Shown here one piece after another: positions 7,170 to 15,012 of a stretch of DNA of 17,407 nucleotides. Position numbers and translations under genes: made by a program. Position 1 is the first letter of the stretch, and every line of letters begins with the position of its first letter. Source of the stretch: DASPTB01 sp035623615 (GTDB lineage: Bacteria; Actinomycetota; UBA4738); NCBI GenBank assembly GCA_035623615.1, contig DASPTB010000170.1:1-17407 (forward strand), given 5' to 3'. The notes under the pieces are model-generated. The model was not told the origin of the DNA. It did not search any database and saw nothing but the letters and a program-made list of their open reading frames with translations.

Positions 7170-7978
7170 GCGGTGGAGCGTCGCCGGGCGGAACGATCGG
7201 CGGGGCCGCCGACGGGACCTTCGGCGGCGCGGCCCGGGAAGCCGTCCGCCTCGAGGACGTGCACAAGTCGTTCGGCAAGCTGGAGGTGCTCAAGGGCATC
7301 GACCTGGCCGTGGCCGAGCACGAGGTCATCTGCCTCATCGGCGCGTCCGGCTCTGGGAAGTCGACGCTCCTGCGCTGCGTGAACCTGCTCGAACCGGTGG
7401 ACTCGGGCCGCATCGTCGTGGAAGGCGAGGAGATCACCGCGCGCGGGGTGGACGTGAACGTCATTCGACGCCAGATCGGAATCGTGTTCCAGGCGTTCAA
7501 CCTCTTTCCCCATATGACCGTGCTTCGCAACGTCACGCTGTCGCCGCGGGAGGTGCTCGGCACCGACCGCGCGACCGCCGAGGCGCAGGCCGTCGAGCTG
7601 CTGGAGCGGTTCGGCCTTGCCGACAAGCGCGACGAGTACCCCGATCGTTTGTCGGGCGGTCAGCAGCAGCGTGTCGCGATCGTCCGCGCGCTCGCGATGA
7701 AGCCGCAGATCATGCTGCTCGACGAGGTGACGAGCGCCCTCGACCCCGAACTCGTCGCCGAGGTCCTGAACGTCATCAAGGAGCTGGCCGCGTCCGGCAT
7801 GACCATGATCATCGCCACGCACGAGATGGGCTTCGCGAAGGACATCGCGGGTCGCATCTGCTTCCTCGACGCCGGCAGGATCCTCGAGGAGGGACCGCCC
7901 GATCAGATCTTCAGCGATCCGCAGAACCCGCGGACTCGGGAGTTCCTGCAGCGCATCATCGAGGCCGGCCGGATGTGA
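7166..7978 (+). CDS. Amino-acid ABC transporter ATP-binding protein (GlnQ/HisP type)
   Basis: The ATPase driving amino-acid import, bound to the cytoplasmic side of the permease. The 270-residue protein has Walker A GASGSGKST (59-67), the Q-loop region FQAFNLFPHMTVLRNVTLSP typical of GlnQ, signature LSGGQQQR (162-169), Walker B MLLDEVTSALDPE and H-loop ATHEMGF. The first 25 residues are an unusual Gly/Ala-rich extension with a rough tandem GGTIGGAA/DGTFGGAA before the normal start at VRLEDVHKSF. The GTG at 7166 overlaps the permease stop as GTGA. No later in-frame start with an RBS was seen near the domain start, so the extension is probably real. It ends the importer operon and faces the MscS gene 15 bases away. 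Confidence 0.94.
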   Translation: MSGGASPGGTIGGAADGTFGGAAREAVRLEDVHKSFGKLEVLKGIDLAVAEHEVICLIGASGSGKSTLLRCVNLLEPVDSGRIVVEGEEITARGVDVNVIRRQIGIVFQAFNLFPHMTVLRNVTLSPREVLGTDRATAEAQAVELLERFGLADKRDEYPDRLSGGQQQRVAIVRALAMKPQIMLLDEVTSALDPELVAEVLNVIKELAASGMTMIIATHEMGFAKDIAGRICFLDAGRILEEGPPDQIFSDPQNPRTREFLQRIIEAGRM

Positions 7979-7993
7979 GCCGGGGCGCTTCGC

Positions 7994-8905
7994 TCAGGCG
8001 TCCGCCGAGCCGTCCGCGGCGCCGTCCTCCGAGCCGTCGCCGTCGCCGGAGCCGTCGGCCGGGAGCGTCGTCAGCCGGCGGCTGAGCTCCCGCCGCAGCG
8101 CCGCCTCGGACTGGTCGCGCCGCGAAGCCCAGACCTTGGCGGAGACCGTCGCCCGCACGCGGTCCCGGTCGACGGGCTCGATGCCGACGGCCACGGGGCC
8201 GCCGGCCAGCATCTCCCGAATCCCGGGGTCGTCGCGCAGATGCTCGAGCGCGTCGTCCAGTCGGCGCTCCATGTCGCGCAGCGATCCCGACCGTGGGACG
8301 TTCACTTCCACGGTGATGTGGCCCGTTCCGCGCGATCTGTTCGCCACATAGAGGATGTTGCCGTTGCCGACCTCGTACAGCGTGCCGTCGGCGCCGCGCA
8401 CGCTCGTGTACCGGAGCGTCAGGTCCTCGATCTTCCCGGCGAACGTCCCGCCGTTGGCCGTGATCGACACCGTGTCGCCGACGCGGTACTGATCCTCGAG
8501 GATGACGAAGAACCCCACGAGGAAGTCGCGCACCAGGCTCTGGGCGCCGAACGAGAGCGCGACGCCGACGATGCCGGCGCTCGCGAGCAGGGGCGCGAGG
8601 TCGACGTTCAGCTCGCTCAGGACCATGAGGATCGCGACCGACCACACCGCGACGAGGATCGTGTTGCTGAGCGTGCTCGTGATCGTCGTGACGCGCCGAA
8701 GGTCGTGCTCCTGCGTCACGTCGTCGGCTTCTTCCAGCCGCTTGCGCATTCGCCGGACGGCCGAGCGAGCGATCCACGACACGATCAGGGCGATCGCGAG
8801 GATGATCAGGATGCGGACGCCGGCGCTCTCGAACCAGGACGCCGAGAAGACGCCGCCTGCGGACGGCGACGGCTTGGGAGAGGGCGTGGATGCCGCGAAG
8901 CGCAT
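7994..8905 (-). CDS. MscS-family mechanosensitive ion channel
   Basis: A small-conductance mechanosensitive channel protein that should relieve osmotic pressure at the cytoplasmic membrane. It has 303 residues, close to the 286 of E. coli MscS. Hydrophobic helices lie at about 29-45 and 82-98, followed by the pore-lining third helix at about 103-135 (GIVGVALSFGAQSLVRDFLV). The LEDQYRVGDTVSI segment begins the MscS beta domain, and the cytoplasmic alpha/beta domain runs to about 280. The last 20 residues are a Gly/Asp/Ser-rich acidic tail. The N-terminus after the ATG is Ser/Pro-rich. It is transcribed alone, convergent with the importer operon and divergent from the cupin gene. Confidence 0.92.
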   Translation of the reverse strand: MRFAASTPSPKPSPSAGGVFSASWFESAGVRILIILAIALIVSWIARSAVRRMRKRLEEADDVTQEHDLRRVTTITSTLSNTILVAVWSVAILMVLSELNVDLAPLLASAGIVGVALSFGAQSLVRDFLVGFFVILEDQYRVGDTVSITANGGTFAGKIEDLTLRYTSVRGADGTLYEVGNGNILYVANRSRGTGHITVEVNVPRSGSLRDMERRLDDALEHLRDDPGIREMLAGGPVAVGIEPVDRDRVRATVSAKVWASRRDQSEAALRRELSRRLTTLPADGSGDGDGSEDGAADGSADA

Positions 8906-8920
8906 GGCGACCCCAACCTA
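8903..8920 (-). promoter_or_regulatory. Near-leaderless promoter of the MscS gene
   Basis: On the minus strand TAGGTT (8920-8915) lies nine bases before the ATG at 8905, so the mRNA would have only a few bases ahead of the start. No Shine-Dalgarno is visible. Confidence 0.35.
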
Positions 8921-8975
8921 CGGAAGCCCGGGGACCGCCGCAAGCATGGTCTGGTGCCGCCGCGGCCGCCCGGGA

Positions 8976-8981
8976 TAGGAT
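8976..8981 (+). promoter_or_regulatory. -10 element of the cupin gene
   Basis: TAGGAT matches TANNNT. Transcription would start near 8988, with a leader of about 44 bases carrying the RBS AAGGAG at 9015-9020. No clear -35 was found. Unlike several neighbours, this gene looks leadered. Confidence 0.4.
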
Positions 8982-9031
8982 GCCGCCCTCGTCCGGACGC
9001 TCGTCGCCGACCCGAAGGAGCCGTGAAACCG

Positions 9032-9403
9032 ATGCCGTTGGAACGCGCCGCCGACCACCCCACGTTCCCTCTCGGGAACCTCGCCATCACGAGCTTCGTC
9101 GCGCCCGCCCGGGGCGGCTACGAGTGTGCGCTGTACCGGGTCGACGTCCCCGCGGGGGACGGGCTGCCGCCGCACCGACACGACCACCTCGACGTGTTCA
9201 CGGTCCTGGCCGGCGGCGGCCGGTTCCACCTCGACCAGGAGTCGTGCGACATGGAGCCCGGAGACTCGATGGTCGTGCCCGTCGGGGTTCGGCACTATCT
9301 GGAGGCCGGTCCGGACGGGGCTCAGCTCATGGTCGCGATGCTGGCCGGGACCAAGATGTTTCGCGACGACGGGTCCGAGGCAGTCCCGCCCTGGGTGTCC
9401 TGA
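9032..9403 (+). CDS. Single-domain cupin protein
   Basis: A small cytoplasmic beta-barrel protein of about 123 residues, probably metal-binding. Cupin motif 1 is GLPPHRHDHLDVFTVLAGGG, with the two His of HxH and Asp at the place of the usual Glu. Motif 2 is GDSMVVPVGVRHYLEA, with the third His. Such proteins may be dioxygenases, isomerases or simple binding proteins, and the substrate cannot be read. The RBS AAGGAG ends at 9020: ATG at 9032 is 11 bases away, while GTG at 9023 is only two away, so ATG is preferred. The uvrB promoter begins inside the last codons of this gene. Confidence 0.85.
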   Translation: MPLERAADHPTFPLGNLAITSFVAPARGGYECALYRVDVPAGDGLPPHRHDHLDVFTVLAGGGRFHLDQESCDMEPGDSMVVPVGVRHYLEAGPDGAQLMVAMLAGTKMFRDDGSEAVPPWVS

Positions 9404-9426
9404 CCGACTCCTACAATCGGACGGTG
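9395..9426 (+). promoter_or_regulatory. uvrB promoter, leaderless, with a partial RecA-NDp/PafBC-like element
   Basis: The -10 TACAAT (9412-9417) lies six bases before the GTG start at 9424, so the mRNA should begin at the start codon. Eight bases upstream of the -10 is GTGTCCTGA (9395-9403), which keeps the TGTC core of the mycobacterial DNA-damage motif (TTGTCRGTG-N8-TANNNT, recalled from the literature) in the right register but matches only that core. The element overlaps the cupin stop codon. Confidence 0.5.
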
Positions 9427-11457
9427 ACCACAGTCCGGCGCGAGGGCGCGTTCGAGGTGGCCGCCGAGTTCAGTCCGGCGGGCGACCAGCCACAGGCCAT
9501 CGACCGTCTGGCCGAGGGCGTCCGACGAGGCGACGACTACCAGACGCTGCTCGGCGTGACCGGCACCGGCAAGACCTTCACGATCGCGAACGTCGTGGCG
9601 GCGGTGAACAAGCCGACGCTCGTGATCGCCCCCAACAAGTCGCTGGCCGCGCAGCTCGCCAACGAGTTCCGGGAGATCTTCCCCGCCAACTCCGTCGAGT
9701 ACTTCGTCTCCTATTACGACTACTACCAGCCCGAGGCGTACCTCCCGCAGACCGACACCTACATCGAGAAGGACTCCTCGATCAACGACGAGATCGAGCG
9801 TCTGCGGCACTCGGCGACCTCGGCTCTGCAGACGCGGCGCGACGTGATCATCGTGGCGAGTGTCTCGTGCATCTACGGCCTGGGATCGCCCGAGGAGTAC
9901 GAACAGCAGATCCTGCGCGTGCACAAGGGCGTCGCGTTCGACCGCGACCTTGCCCTGCAGCGGCTGGTCGACATCCAGTACGAGCGCAACCAGGCGAACC
10001 TGACCCGGGGCAAGTTCCGCGTCCAGGGCGACACCGTCGAGGTCATGCCCGCCTACGAGCAGACGGCGGTGCGCATCGAGTGGTGGGGCGACACCGTCGA
10101 GCGGATCCTGCGGATGGACCTGCTCACCGGCGAGGTGCTCGACGACATGACCGAGATCACGATCTTCCCGGCGACGCACTACGTCGCGTCCGAGGAGCGG
10201 CTGAAGGCTGCCATCGTCTCGATCGAGGCCGAGATGCAGGAACGGCTCGCGGTGCTCGAGCGCGAGGGGAAGCTCCTGGAGGCGCAGCGCCTGCGGATGC
10301 GCACGAACTACGACCTCGAGATGCTCCGCGAGGTCGGGTTCTGCTCGGGCATCGAGAACTATTCGCGGCACCTCGACGGCCGGTCGGCGGGAGAGCCGCC
10401 GTACACGTTGCTCGACTATTTCCCCGAGGACTGGCTCTGCGTCATCGACGAGAGCCACGTCACCGTGCCGCAGATCCACGGGATGTACGAGGGTGACATG
10501 AGTCGCAAGCGCACCCTCGTGGAATACGGGTTCCGGCTCCCGTCGGCGACCGACAACCGGCCGCTGCGGTTCGAGGAGTTCACCGAGCGCGTCCAGCAGG
10601 TCGTGTTCATGTCGGCGACGCCCGGACCCTACGAGCTGCGGGCGAGCAAGCAGGTCGTCGAGCAGATCGTCCGGCCGACCGGCCTCGTCGACCCGCACCT
10701 CGAGGTCCGCCCGACCAAGGGCCAGGTCGACGACTTGATCGAGGAGATCCGCAAGCGGACCGAGAGCGACCAGCGGGTGCTCGTCACGACGCTCACCAAG
10801 AAGATGGCAGAGGACCTGAGCGACTATCTCACCGAGCTGGGGCTGCGGGTGCGCTACCTGCATTCCGAGATCGACACGGTGCAACGGATCGAGATCCTGC
10901 GCGACCTACGGCTGGGGGAGTTCGACGTCCTGGTGGGCATCAACCTCCTGAGGGAAGGGCTCGACCTCCCCGAGGTCGCGCTCGTCGCGATCCTCGATGC
11001 CGACAAGGAGGGGTTCCTGCGCAGCGAGACGTCGCTGATCCAAACGATCGGGCGCGCGGCCCGAAACGTCGACGGGACGGTGATCATGTACGCGGACGCG
11101 GTCACCGACTCGATGAAGCACGCGATCTCCGAGACCGAGCGCCGCCGCAGGATTCAGGAGGACTACAACACCGAGCACGGGATCGACCCGCAGAGCATCC
11201 GGAAGAAGGTCTCCGACATCCTTCTGTCCATGCAGGGCGACGGGCGCCGCGCCCCGACGCCCGAGAAGCGGCGCCGAAAGCGCTTCTCCGGCGAGGACAT
11301 GCCTCGCGAGGAGCTCGAGCGCCTGATCCGAAGCCTCGAGGACGAGATGCACGAGGCCGCGAAAGACCTTCGGTTCGAGTACGCCGCCCGCCTGCGCGAC
11401 GAGGTCCACGAGCTCCGCCGCGAGCTGAAGGACATGAAGGAAGCCGGCGTCCGGTAG
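9424..11457 (+). CDS. uvrB: Excinuclease ABC subunit B
   Basis: The DNA-damage verification helicase of nucleotide excision repair. It is loaded by UvrA, opens the DNA at the lesion and recruits UvrC. The 677-residue protein is full length for the family. Visible are Walker A GVTGTGKT (44-51), the damage-clamping beta-hairpin region with YYDYYQPEAYLP near 97-108, the helicase II motif DESH (342-345), VFMSATPG, the HSEIDTVQR and GINLLREGLDLPEVALVAIL helicase segments, and IQTIGRAARN. At the C-terminus is a UVR coiled-coil domain (about 631-667) that binds UvrC. The GTG at 9424 gives a standard N-terminus and follows a leaderless promoter. uvrA begins 5.8 kb downstream on the same strand. Confidence 0.97.
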   Translation: MTTVRREGAFEVAAEFSPAGDQPQAIDRLAEGVRRGDDYQTLLGVTGTGKTFTIANVVAAVNKPTLVIAPNKSLAAQLANEFREIFPANSVEYFVSYYDYYQPEAYLPQTDTYIEKDSSINDEIERLRHSATSALQTRRDVIIVASVSCIYGLGSPEEYEQQILRVHKGVAFDRDLALQRLVDIQYERNQANLTRGKFRVQGDTVEVMPAYEQTAVRIEWWGDTVERILRMDLLTGEVLDDMTEITIFPATHYVASEERLKAAIVSIEAEMQERLAVLEREGKLLEAQRLRMRTNYDLEMLREVGFCSGIENYSRHLDGRSAGEPPYTLLDYFPEDWLCVIDESHVTVPQIHGMYEGDMSRKRTLVEYGFRLPSATDNRPLRFEEFTERVQQVVFMSATPGPYELRASKQVVEQIVRPTGLVDPHLEVRPTKGQVDDLIEEIRKRTESDQRVLVTTLTKKMAEDLSDYLTELGLRVRYLHSEIDTVQRIEILRDLRLGEFDVLVGINLLREGLDLPEVALVAILDADKEGFLRSETSLIQTIGRAARNVDGTVIMYADAVTDSMKHAISETERRRRIQEDYNTEHGIDPQSIRKKVSDILLSMQGDGRRAPTPEKRRRKRFSGEDMPREELERLIRSLEDEMHEAAKDLRFEYAARLRDEVHELRRELKDMKEAGVR

Positions 11458-11593
11458 CCCCCCGGCAACGGGTGGATTGCCTATGCGGGCGCGACGCTCG
11501 TCGTGGTCGGCGGCGTGCTCGAGCTGGGAGGCAGGGCGTCGGAGCCCGATCGATCGGCCGCGACCGGTCCGTTGGCCCAGCCGGAGTTGAGCG
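11458..11593. other. Convergent intergenic region between uvrB and betA
   Basis: This 136-base stretch separates two converging genes and has no hairpin with a T-tract. A perfect 12-bp palindrome CCGATCGATCGG sits at 11546-11557. In the uvrB frame, just past its stop, the DNA would encode a hydrophobic stretch (IAYAGATLVVVGGVLELGG) without its own good start, possibly a relic of a small membrane protein gene. Confidence 0.4.
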
Positions 11594-13315
11594 CTAGCCC
11601 GTCGCACCATCCTCCGCGGCAGGGCTGGCCTTTGCGGCACGCGTGCGACGGGCGGGCTTGGCCTTCTGGTGCCGGTAGAAGTCGACCTGCTCGGGCGGCA
11701 GCGGCGTGTTCCCGAGGATGATGTCGGCGGCCTTCTCGGCCACCATCATCACCGGCGCGTAGATGTTCCCGTTCGTCACGTACGGCATCGACGCCGCGTC
11801 CACCACGCGGATCCCTTCCAGCCCGTGCACCCGCAGCGTCTCGGGATCGAGCACCGACAGGTCGTCGACGCCCATCCGGCACGTGCACGACGGGTGCAGC
11901 GCCGTCTCGCCGTCGCTCCCGACCCAGTCGAGGATTTGCTCGTCGGTCTCGACGGACGATCCCGGCGAGACCTCGCCACCGTTGAACGGGTCCATCGCGG
12001 GCTGACTCAGGATCCCGCGCGCGACGCGGATCGCCTCGACCCACTCGCGACGATCCTCCGGCGTGGAGATGTAGTTGAACCTGATCGCCGGGTGCACGCG
12101 CGGGTCCGTGGAGGTGATCTTCACCGACCCACGCGAGTTCGAGTACATGGGCCCGATGTGGACCTGGTACCCGTGGTCGCCCGCCGGCTTCGACCCGTCG
12201 TAGCGCACCGCGATCGGAAGGAAGTGGAACATGAGGTTGGGGTAAGCGACGTCCTCGTTGCTGCGCGCGAACCCGCCGCCCTCGAAATGGTTCGTCGCTC
12301 CCGGCCCACGGCGGAAGAACAGCCACTGGAACCCCACCCACGGCCGGTACCGGTACTGCAGGTACGGCGCCACCGACACGGGGAGCTTGCACGCGTACTG
12401 GACGTAGACCTCCAGGTGGTCCTGGAGGTGCTCGCCGACTCCCGGGAGGTCCTGGACGACGTCGATCCCGAGCGCCTTCAGCTCGTCGGCGTTCCCGACC
12501 CCCGAGACCTGCAGCGTCTGCGGCGAGTTGAACGCGCCGCCGCACAGGAGCACCTCGCCGGCGAACGCCCGCTGCACGCCCTCCCGCCCGTGCGCGTACT
12601 CGACGCCCACCGCGCGGTTTCCGTCGAACAGCACGCGCGTGACGAATGCCCGCGTCTTCACCTCCAGGTTCGGCCGTCCCATGATCGGATGCAGGTACGC
12701 GCGCGCCGCGGACAATCGCCGACCGCGGTACACGTTGCGGTCGAACGCACCGAATCCCTCCTGCCGGTATCCGTTGACGTCGTTCGTCAGGGCGTACCCG
12801 GCCTGCTGCACCGCCTCGAAGAACGCGCCGAACAGGGGGTTCGTCGCCGGCCCGCGCTCCAGCACCAGGGGCCCGGCGTGTCCGCGGTAAGGATCGTCCC
12901 GAACGGCGGCGAGGCAGTTCTCCATCCGTTTGAAGTAGGGAAGGCAGTGCGCGTAGTCCCACGTCCCCATGCCCGGGTCCGACGCCCACCGTTCGTAGTC
13001 CAGCGGGTTGCCGCGCTGGAAGATCATCCCGTTGATGCTGCTCGACCCGCCCAGCACCTTGCCGCGCGCGTGGAAGATCCGCCGGCCGTGCATGTTCGGC
13101 TCGGGTTCGGACTCGTATTTCCAGTCGTAGAACGAGCTCCCGATGGGGAACGTGAGCGCCGCGGGCATGTGGATGAACACGTCCCACGGATAGTCCGACC
13201 GGCCGGCCTCGAGGACGAGCACGTGGTTCGACCGGTCGGCGCTGAGGCGGTTGGCCAGGGCGCTCCCGGCCGACCCTCCGCCGACGATGACGAAGTCGTA
13301 CTGCGATCCCGCCAC
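11594..13315 (-). CDS. betA: Choline dehydrogenase (GMC flavoprotein oxidoreductase)
   Basis: This FAD enzyme should oxidise choline to betaine aldehyde, the first step to the osmoprotectant glycine betaine. The 573-residue protein has the FAD-binding GGGSAG (12-17), the GMC signature region GKVLGGSSSINGMIFQRGNP, and BetA-type segments such as NGYRQEGFGAFDRNVYRGRR, LPGVGEHLQDHLEVYVQYAC and NHFEGGGFARSNE. The catalytic pair is His474 (HPSCTCRMG) and Asn517 (GNIYAP). The C-terminus carries an extra basic, Ala-rich tail of about 25 residues. GTG at 13315 is chosen because GGAAGG lies nine bases upstream; TTG at 13324 directly abuts that RBS. No betaine aldehyde dehydrogenase or betaine transporter is nearby. 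Another GMC alcohol substrate is possible, but the BetA resemblance is strong. Confidence 0.88.
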   Translation of the reverse strand: MAGSQYDFVIVGGGSAGSALANRLSADRSNHVLVLEAGRSDYPWDVFIHMPAALTFPIGSSFYDWKYESEPEPNMHGRRIFHARGKVLGGSSSINGMIFQRGNPLDYERWASDPGMGTWDYAHCLPYFKRMENCLAAVRDDPYRGHAGPLVLERGPATNPLFGAFFEAVQQAGYALTNDVNGYRQEGFGAFDRNVYRGRRLSAARAYLHPIMGRPNLEVKTRAFVTRVLFDGNRAVGVEYAHGREGVQRAFAGEVLLCGGAFNSPQTLQVSGVGNADELKALGIDVVQDLPGVGEHLQDHLEVYVQYACKLPVSVAPYLQYRYRPWVGFQWLFFRRGPGATNHFEGGGFARSNEDVAYPNLMFHFLPIAVRYDGSKPAGDHGYQVHIGPMYSNSRGSVKITSTDPRVHPAIRFNYISTPEDRREWVEAIRVARGILSQPAMDPFNGGEVSPGSSVETDEQILDWVGSDGETALHPSCTCRMGVDDLSVLDPETLRVHGLEGIRVVDAASMPYVTNGNIYAPVMMVAEKAADIILGNTPLPPEQVDFYRHQKAKPARRTRAAKASPAAEDGATG

Positions 13316-13355
13316 GGCGTCCAACCTTCCGGCGCGGCCCGGCGCGCCGAACCGG

Positions 13356-13361
13356 ATGCTA
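13356..13361 (-). promoter_or_regulatory. -10 element of betA
   Basis: On the minus strand TAGCAT (13361-13356) fits TANNNT. Transcription would start near 13349, leaving about 34 leader bases that include the RBS GGAAGG just ahead of the chosen GTG. Confidence 0.4.
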
Positions 13362-13437
13362 TCGCAGACGCTCGCCCCGGCGGACGTCCGCGGGCGCGCC
13401 CAGCGCAACTGCGGCGCGGCCGTTCGGCGGCAGCGCG

Positions 13438-13452
13438 GATAATGCGCGGATG
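13438..13452 (+). promoter_or_regulatory. Leaderless-type promoter of the amidohydrolase gene
   Basis: GATAAT (13438-13443) differs from TATAAT in one base and is followed by six bases and the ATG at 13450. The octamer GCGCGGAT occurs twice around it (13433-13440 and 13444-13451), separated by AAT. No RBS is present. Confidence 0.45.
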
Positions 13453-14487
13453 GGGATCCTCGCCGTGCGCGCGCCCCGCGGCTGGCTCGGACCAGGGCCG
13501 GTCGTCGAGGACGTCCTCGTGGTCGTCCGCGGCGCCGGCGTCGAGTACGCGGGTCCTCGGGCGGAGTTCACCGGCGAGTACGAGCCCGAGGACGTCGTCC
13601 GCATCGAGGGCTTCTTGATGCCCGGCGTCGTCGACCGGCACGTGCACATCGGACTGGCCGACGCCGCCGCCGTGGTGCGGGGCGGCGTCACCGCGGTCCG
13701 TGACCTCGGGTGGAGCCCGGACCGCATCTGGGCCGCGGCGGAGGAGTCGGAAGGGCCGTTCGATGGACCGCTGATCCGCGGAGTCGGCCCGATCGTCACG
13801 TGCCCCGGCGGCTACCCGAGCCGCGCGGCGTGGGCCCCGAGGGGAACAGCGATGGAGGTCCGCGGTGCGGACGAGGCCGCCGATGCCGTGCGGTCGATCC
13901 TGGCCCGCAGCGGCGTCGCGGCCGTCAAGATCGCGTTGAACGCCGACGCCGGCCCCACGCTTTCCGACGACGAGCTCGTGGCGATCTGCGACGCGGCACG
14001 AGAAGCCGGCGCGCTCGTGACGGCCCACGTCCAGGGCGAGGGGCAGACCGCCCGCGCCGTCGGGGCGGGCGTCGCCGAGCTCGCGCACACCCCCTGGACC
14101 GAGCGCCTCCCCGACGACCTGTTGGCGGCGATGGCCGGACGCGTGCGCATCGTGTCGACCCTCGACATCCACAGCGGGGGGAAGGAGACGCCTGAGCTCC
14201 ACGCGGCGCTCGACAACCTGAGCCGCTTCCTGGCAGTCGGAGGGGGGGTCGCGTACGGCACCGACCTCGGCAACGGTGAGATCCCTCCCGGCATCCACGT
14301 CGGCGAGATCTGGCACCTCCACCGGGCCGGGCTCACGCCCGAGCAACTGCTCGAGACGATCACGTTCCGTCCGCTGGCCGAGGGCGAGCTCGCGGACCTC
14401 GTCGTACTCGGCGGGAACCCGCTCGAGGACCTGAACGCGTACGGGAGCGTGCGCTACGTCCTGCGCGCCGGCCGGCGAATGCGCTGA
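13450..14487 (+). CDS. Amidohydrolase-superfamily metal-dependent hydrolase
   Basis: A cytoplasmic TIM-barrel hydrolase of 345 residues, acting on an unknown amide or cyclic substrate. The metal ligands of the superfamily can be traced: His64 and His66 (RHVHIG), Lys160 (AAVKIALN, a candidate carboxylated lysine), His193 (TAHVQG), His213 (AHTPW) and Asp272 (YGTDLGNG). The C-terminal ADLVVLGGNPLEDLNAYGSV returns to the small beta-sandwich domain. It is shorter than most relatives of imidazolonepropionase or prolidase type. The usual segment between the last barrel helix and ADLVVL is cut down (TITFRPLAEGELADLVVL). The ATG follows a -10 box by six bases. It is monocistronic, convergent with the GNAT gene 24 bases away. 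Confidence 0.87.
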   Translation: MGILAVRAPRGWLGPGPVVEDVLVVVRGAGVEYAGPRAEFTGEYEPEDVVRIEGFLMPGVVDRHVHIGLADAAAVVRGGVTAVRDLGWSPDRIWAAAEESEGPFDGPLIRGVGPIVTCPGGYPSRAAWAPRGTAMEVRGADEAADAVRSILARSGVAAVKIALNADAGPTLSDDELVAICDAAREAGALVTAHVQGEGQTARAVGAGVAELAHTPWTERLPDDLLAAMAGRVRIVSTLDIHSGGKETPELHAALDNLSRFLAVGGGVAYGTDLGNGEIPPGIHVGEIWHLHRAGLTPEQLLETITFRPLAEGELADLVVLGGNPLEDLNAYGSVRYVLRAGRRMR

Positions 14488-14511
14488 GCGTCGCTGTTCG
14501 AACGCCGCCCG

Positions 14512-15012
14512 TCAGTCGACAAGCCACGCCTCCATCGCGGTCACGGCGGGGGAGAACCCCACCGCGCGGTAGAAGGCGACGCTGTCTGGGCTCGGCCACA
14601 GGTGCAGGAGCTCGAGCCCTTCGTCCCGGGCCCACGTGGTCGCGGCGTCCATCATCAGACGGCCCACGCCGCGGCTTCGCCACTCGGGGACGACTTGCAC
14701 CGAGGTGACGTAGCCCCATCCACGCGTGACCTGCCAGGGCGTCGGGACGGCGGCGACCCGTTGGACGGAGAGCGTTGCCACGGCCGCGCCGTTCGCCTCG
14801 GCGATCCAAACTTCCCATCGCCCGCTGCGCAGCGCGTCGGCGAGGAACGCGCCGAAGGCTTCCTCGAATGCCTCGCGGTCGAGGGCGGCGCCGTCCGCCC
14901 CCGGATAGCCGCCCAGCTCGAAGCAGTGCTCCCATCGCATTCGAGCCAGCTCGGTGGCGTCCTCCGCGGTCGCCGTCCGTATCAGCGCCGGTGCGGTTCC
15001 ACGTGCGCTCAT
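14512..15012 (-). CDS. GNAT-family N-acetyltransferase
   Basis: A 166-residue acetyl-CoA-dependent acyltransferase with unknown acceptor. The core is VTSVQVVPEWRSRGVGRLMM, containing the acetyl-CoA pyrophosphate loop RSRGVG, followed by the LHLWPSPDSVAFYRAVGF segment with the typical C-terminal Tyr of GNAT enzymes. The N-terminal ALIRTATAEDATELARMRWE is the usual first strand and helix. ATG at 15012 is chosen because it gives this standard N-terminus and lies six bases after a -10 box; an upstream extension would run through the divergent gene. It could modify small amines, antibiotics or protein N-termini; nothing nearby decides. Confidence 0.88.
   Translation of the reverse strand: MSARGTAPALIRTATAEDATELARMRWEHCFELGGYPGADGAALDREAFEEAFGAFLADALRSGRWEVWIAEANGAAVATLSVQRVAAVPTPWQVTRGWGYVTSVQVVPEWRSRGVGRLMMDAATTWARDEGLELLHLWPSPDSVAFYRAVGFSPAVTAMEAWLVD

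Noticed and set aside
5144..7822. Minus-strand reading frame of 892 codons opposite the amino-acid importer
   Set aside because: It is the complement of three clear importer genes and shows no recognisable domain, start signal or RBS.
8906..9031. Search for an RNA gene or riboswitch between MscS and cupin genes
   Set aside because: The interval is only 126 bases, explained by two promoters and an RBS, with no conserved RNA fold recognised.
9322..10884. Minus-strand frame of 520 codons opposite uvrB
   Set aside because: Composition-driven shadow of uvrB with no family motif.
11669..13618. Plus-strand frame of 649 codons opposite betA
   Set aside because: The minus-strand BetA match is unambiguous and this frame has only Arg/Val/His-rich composition.
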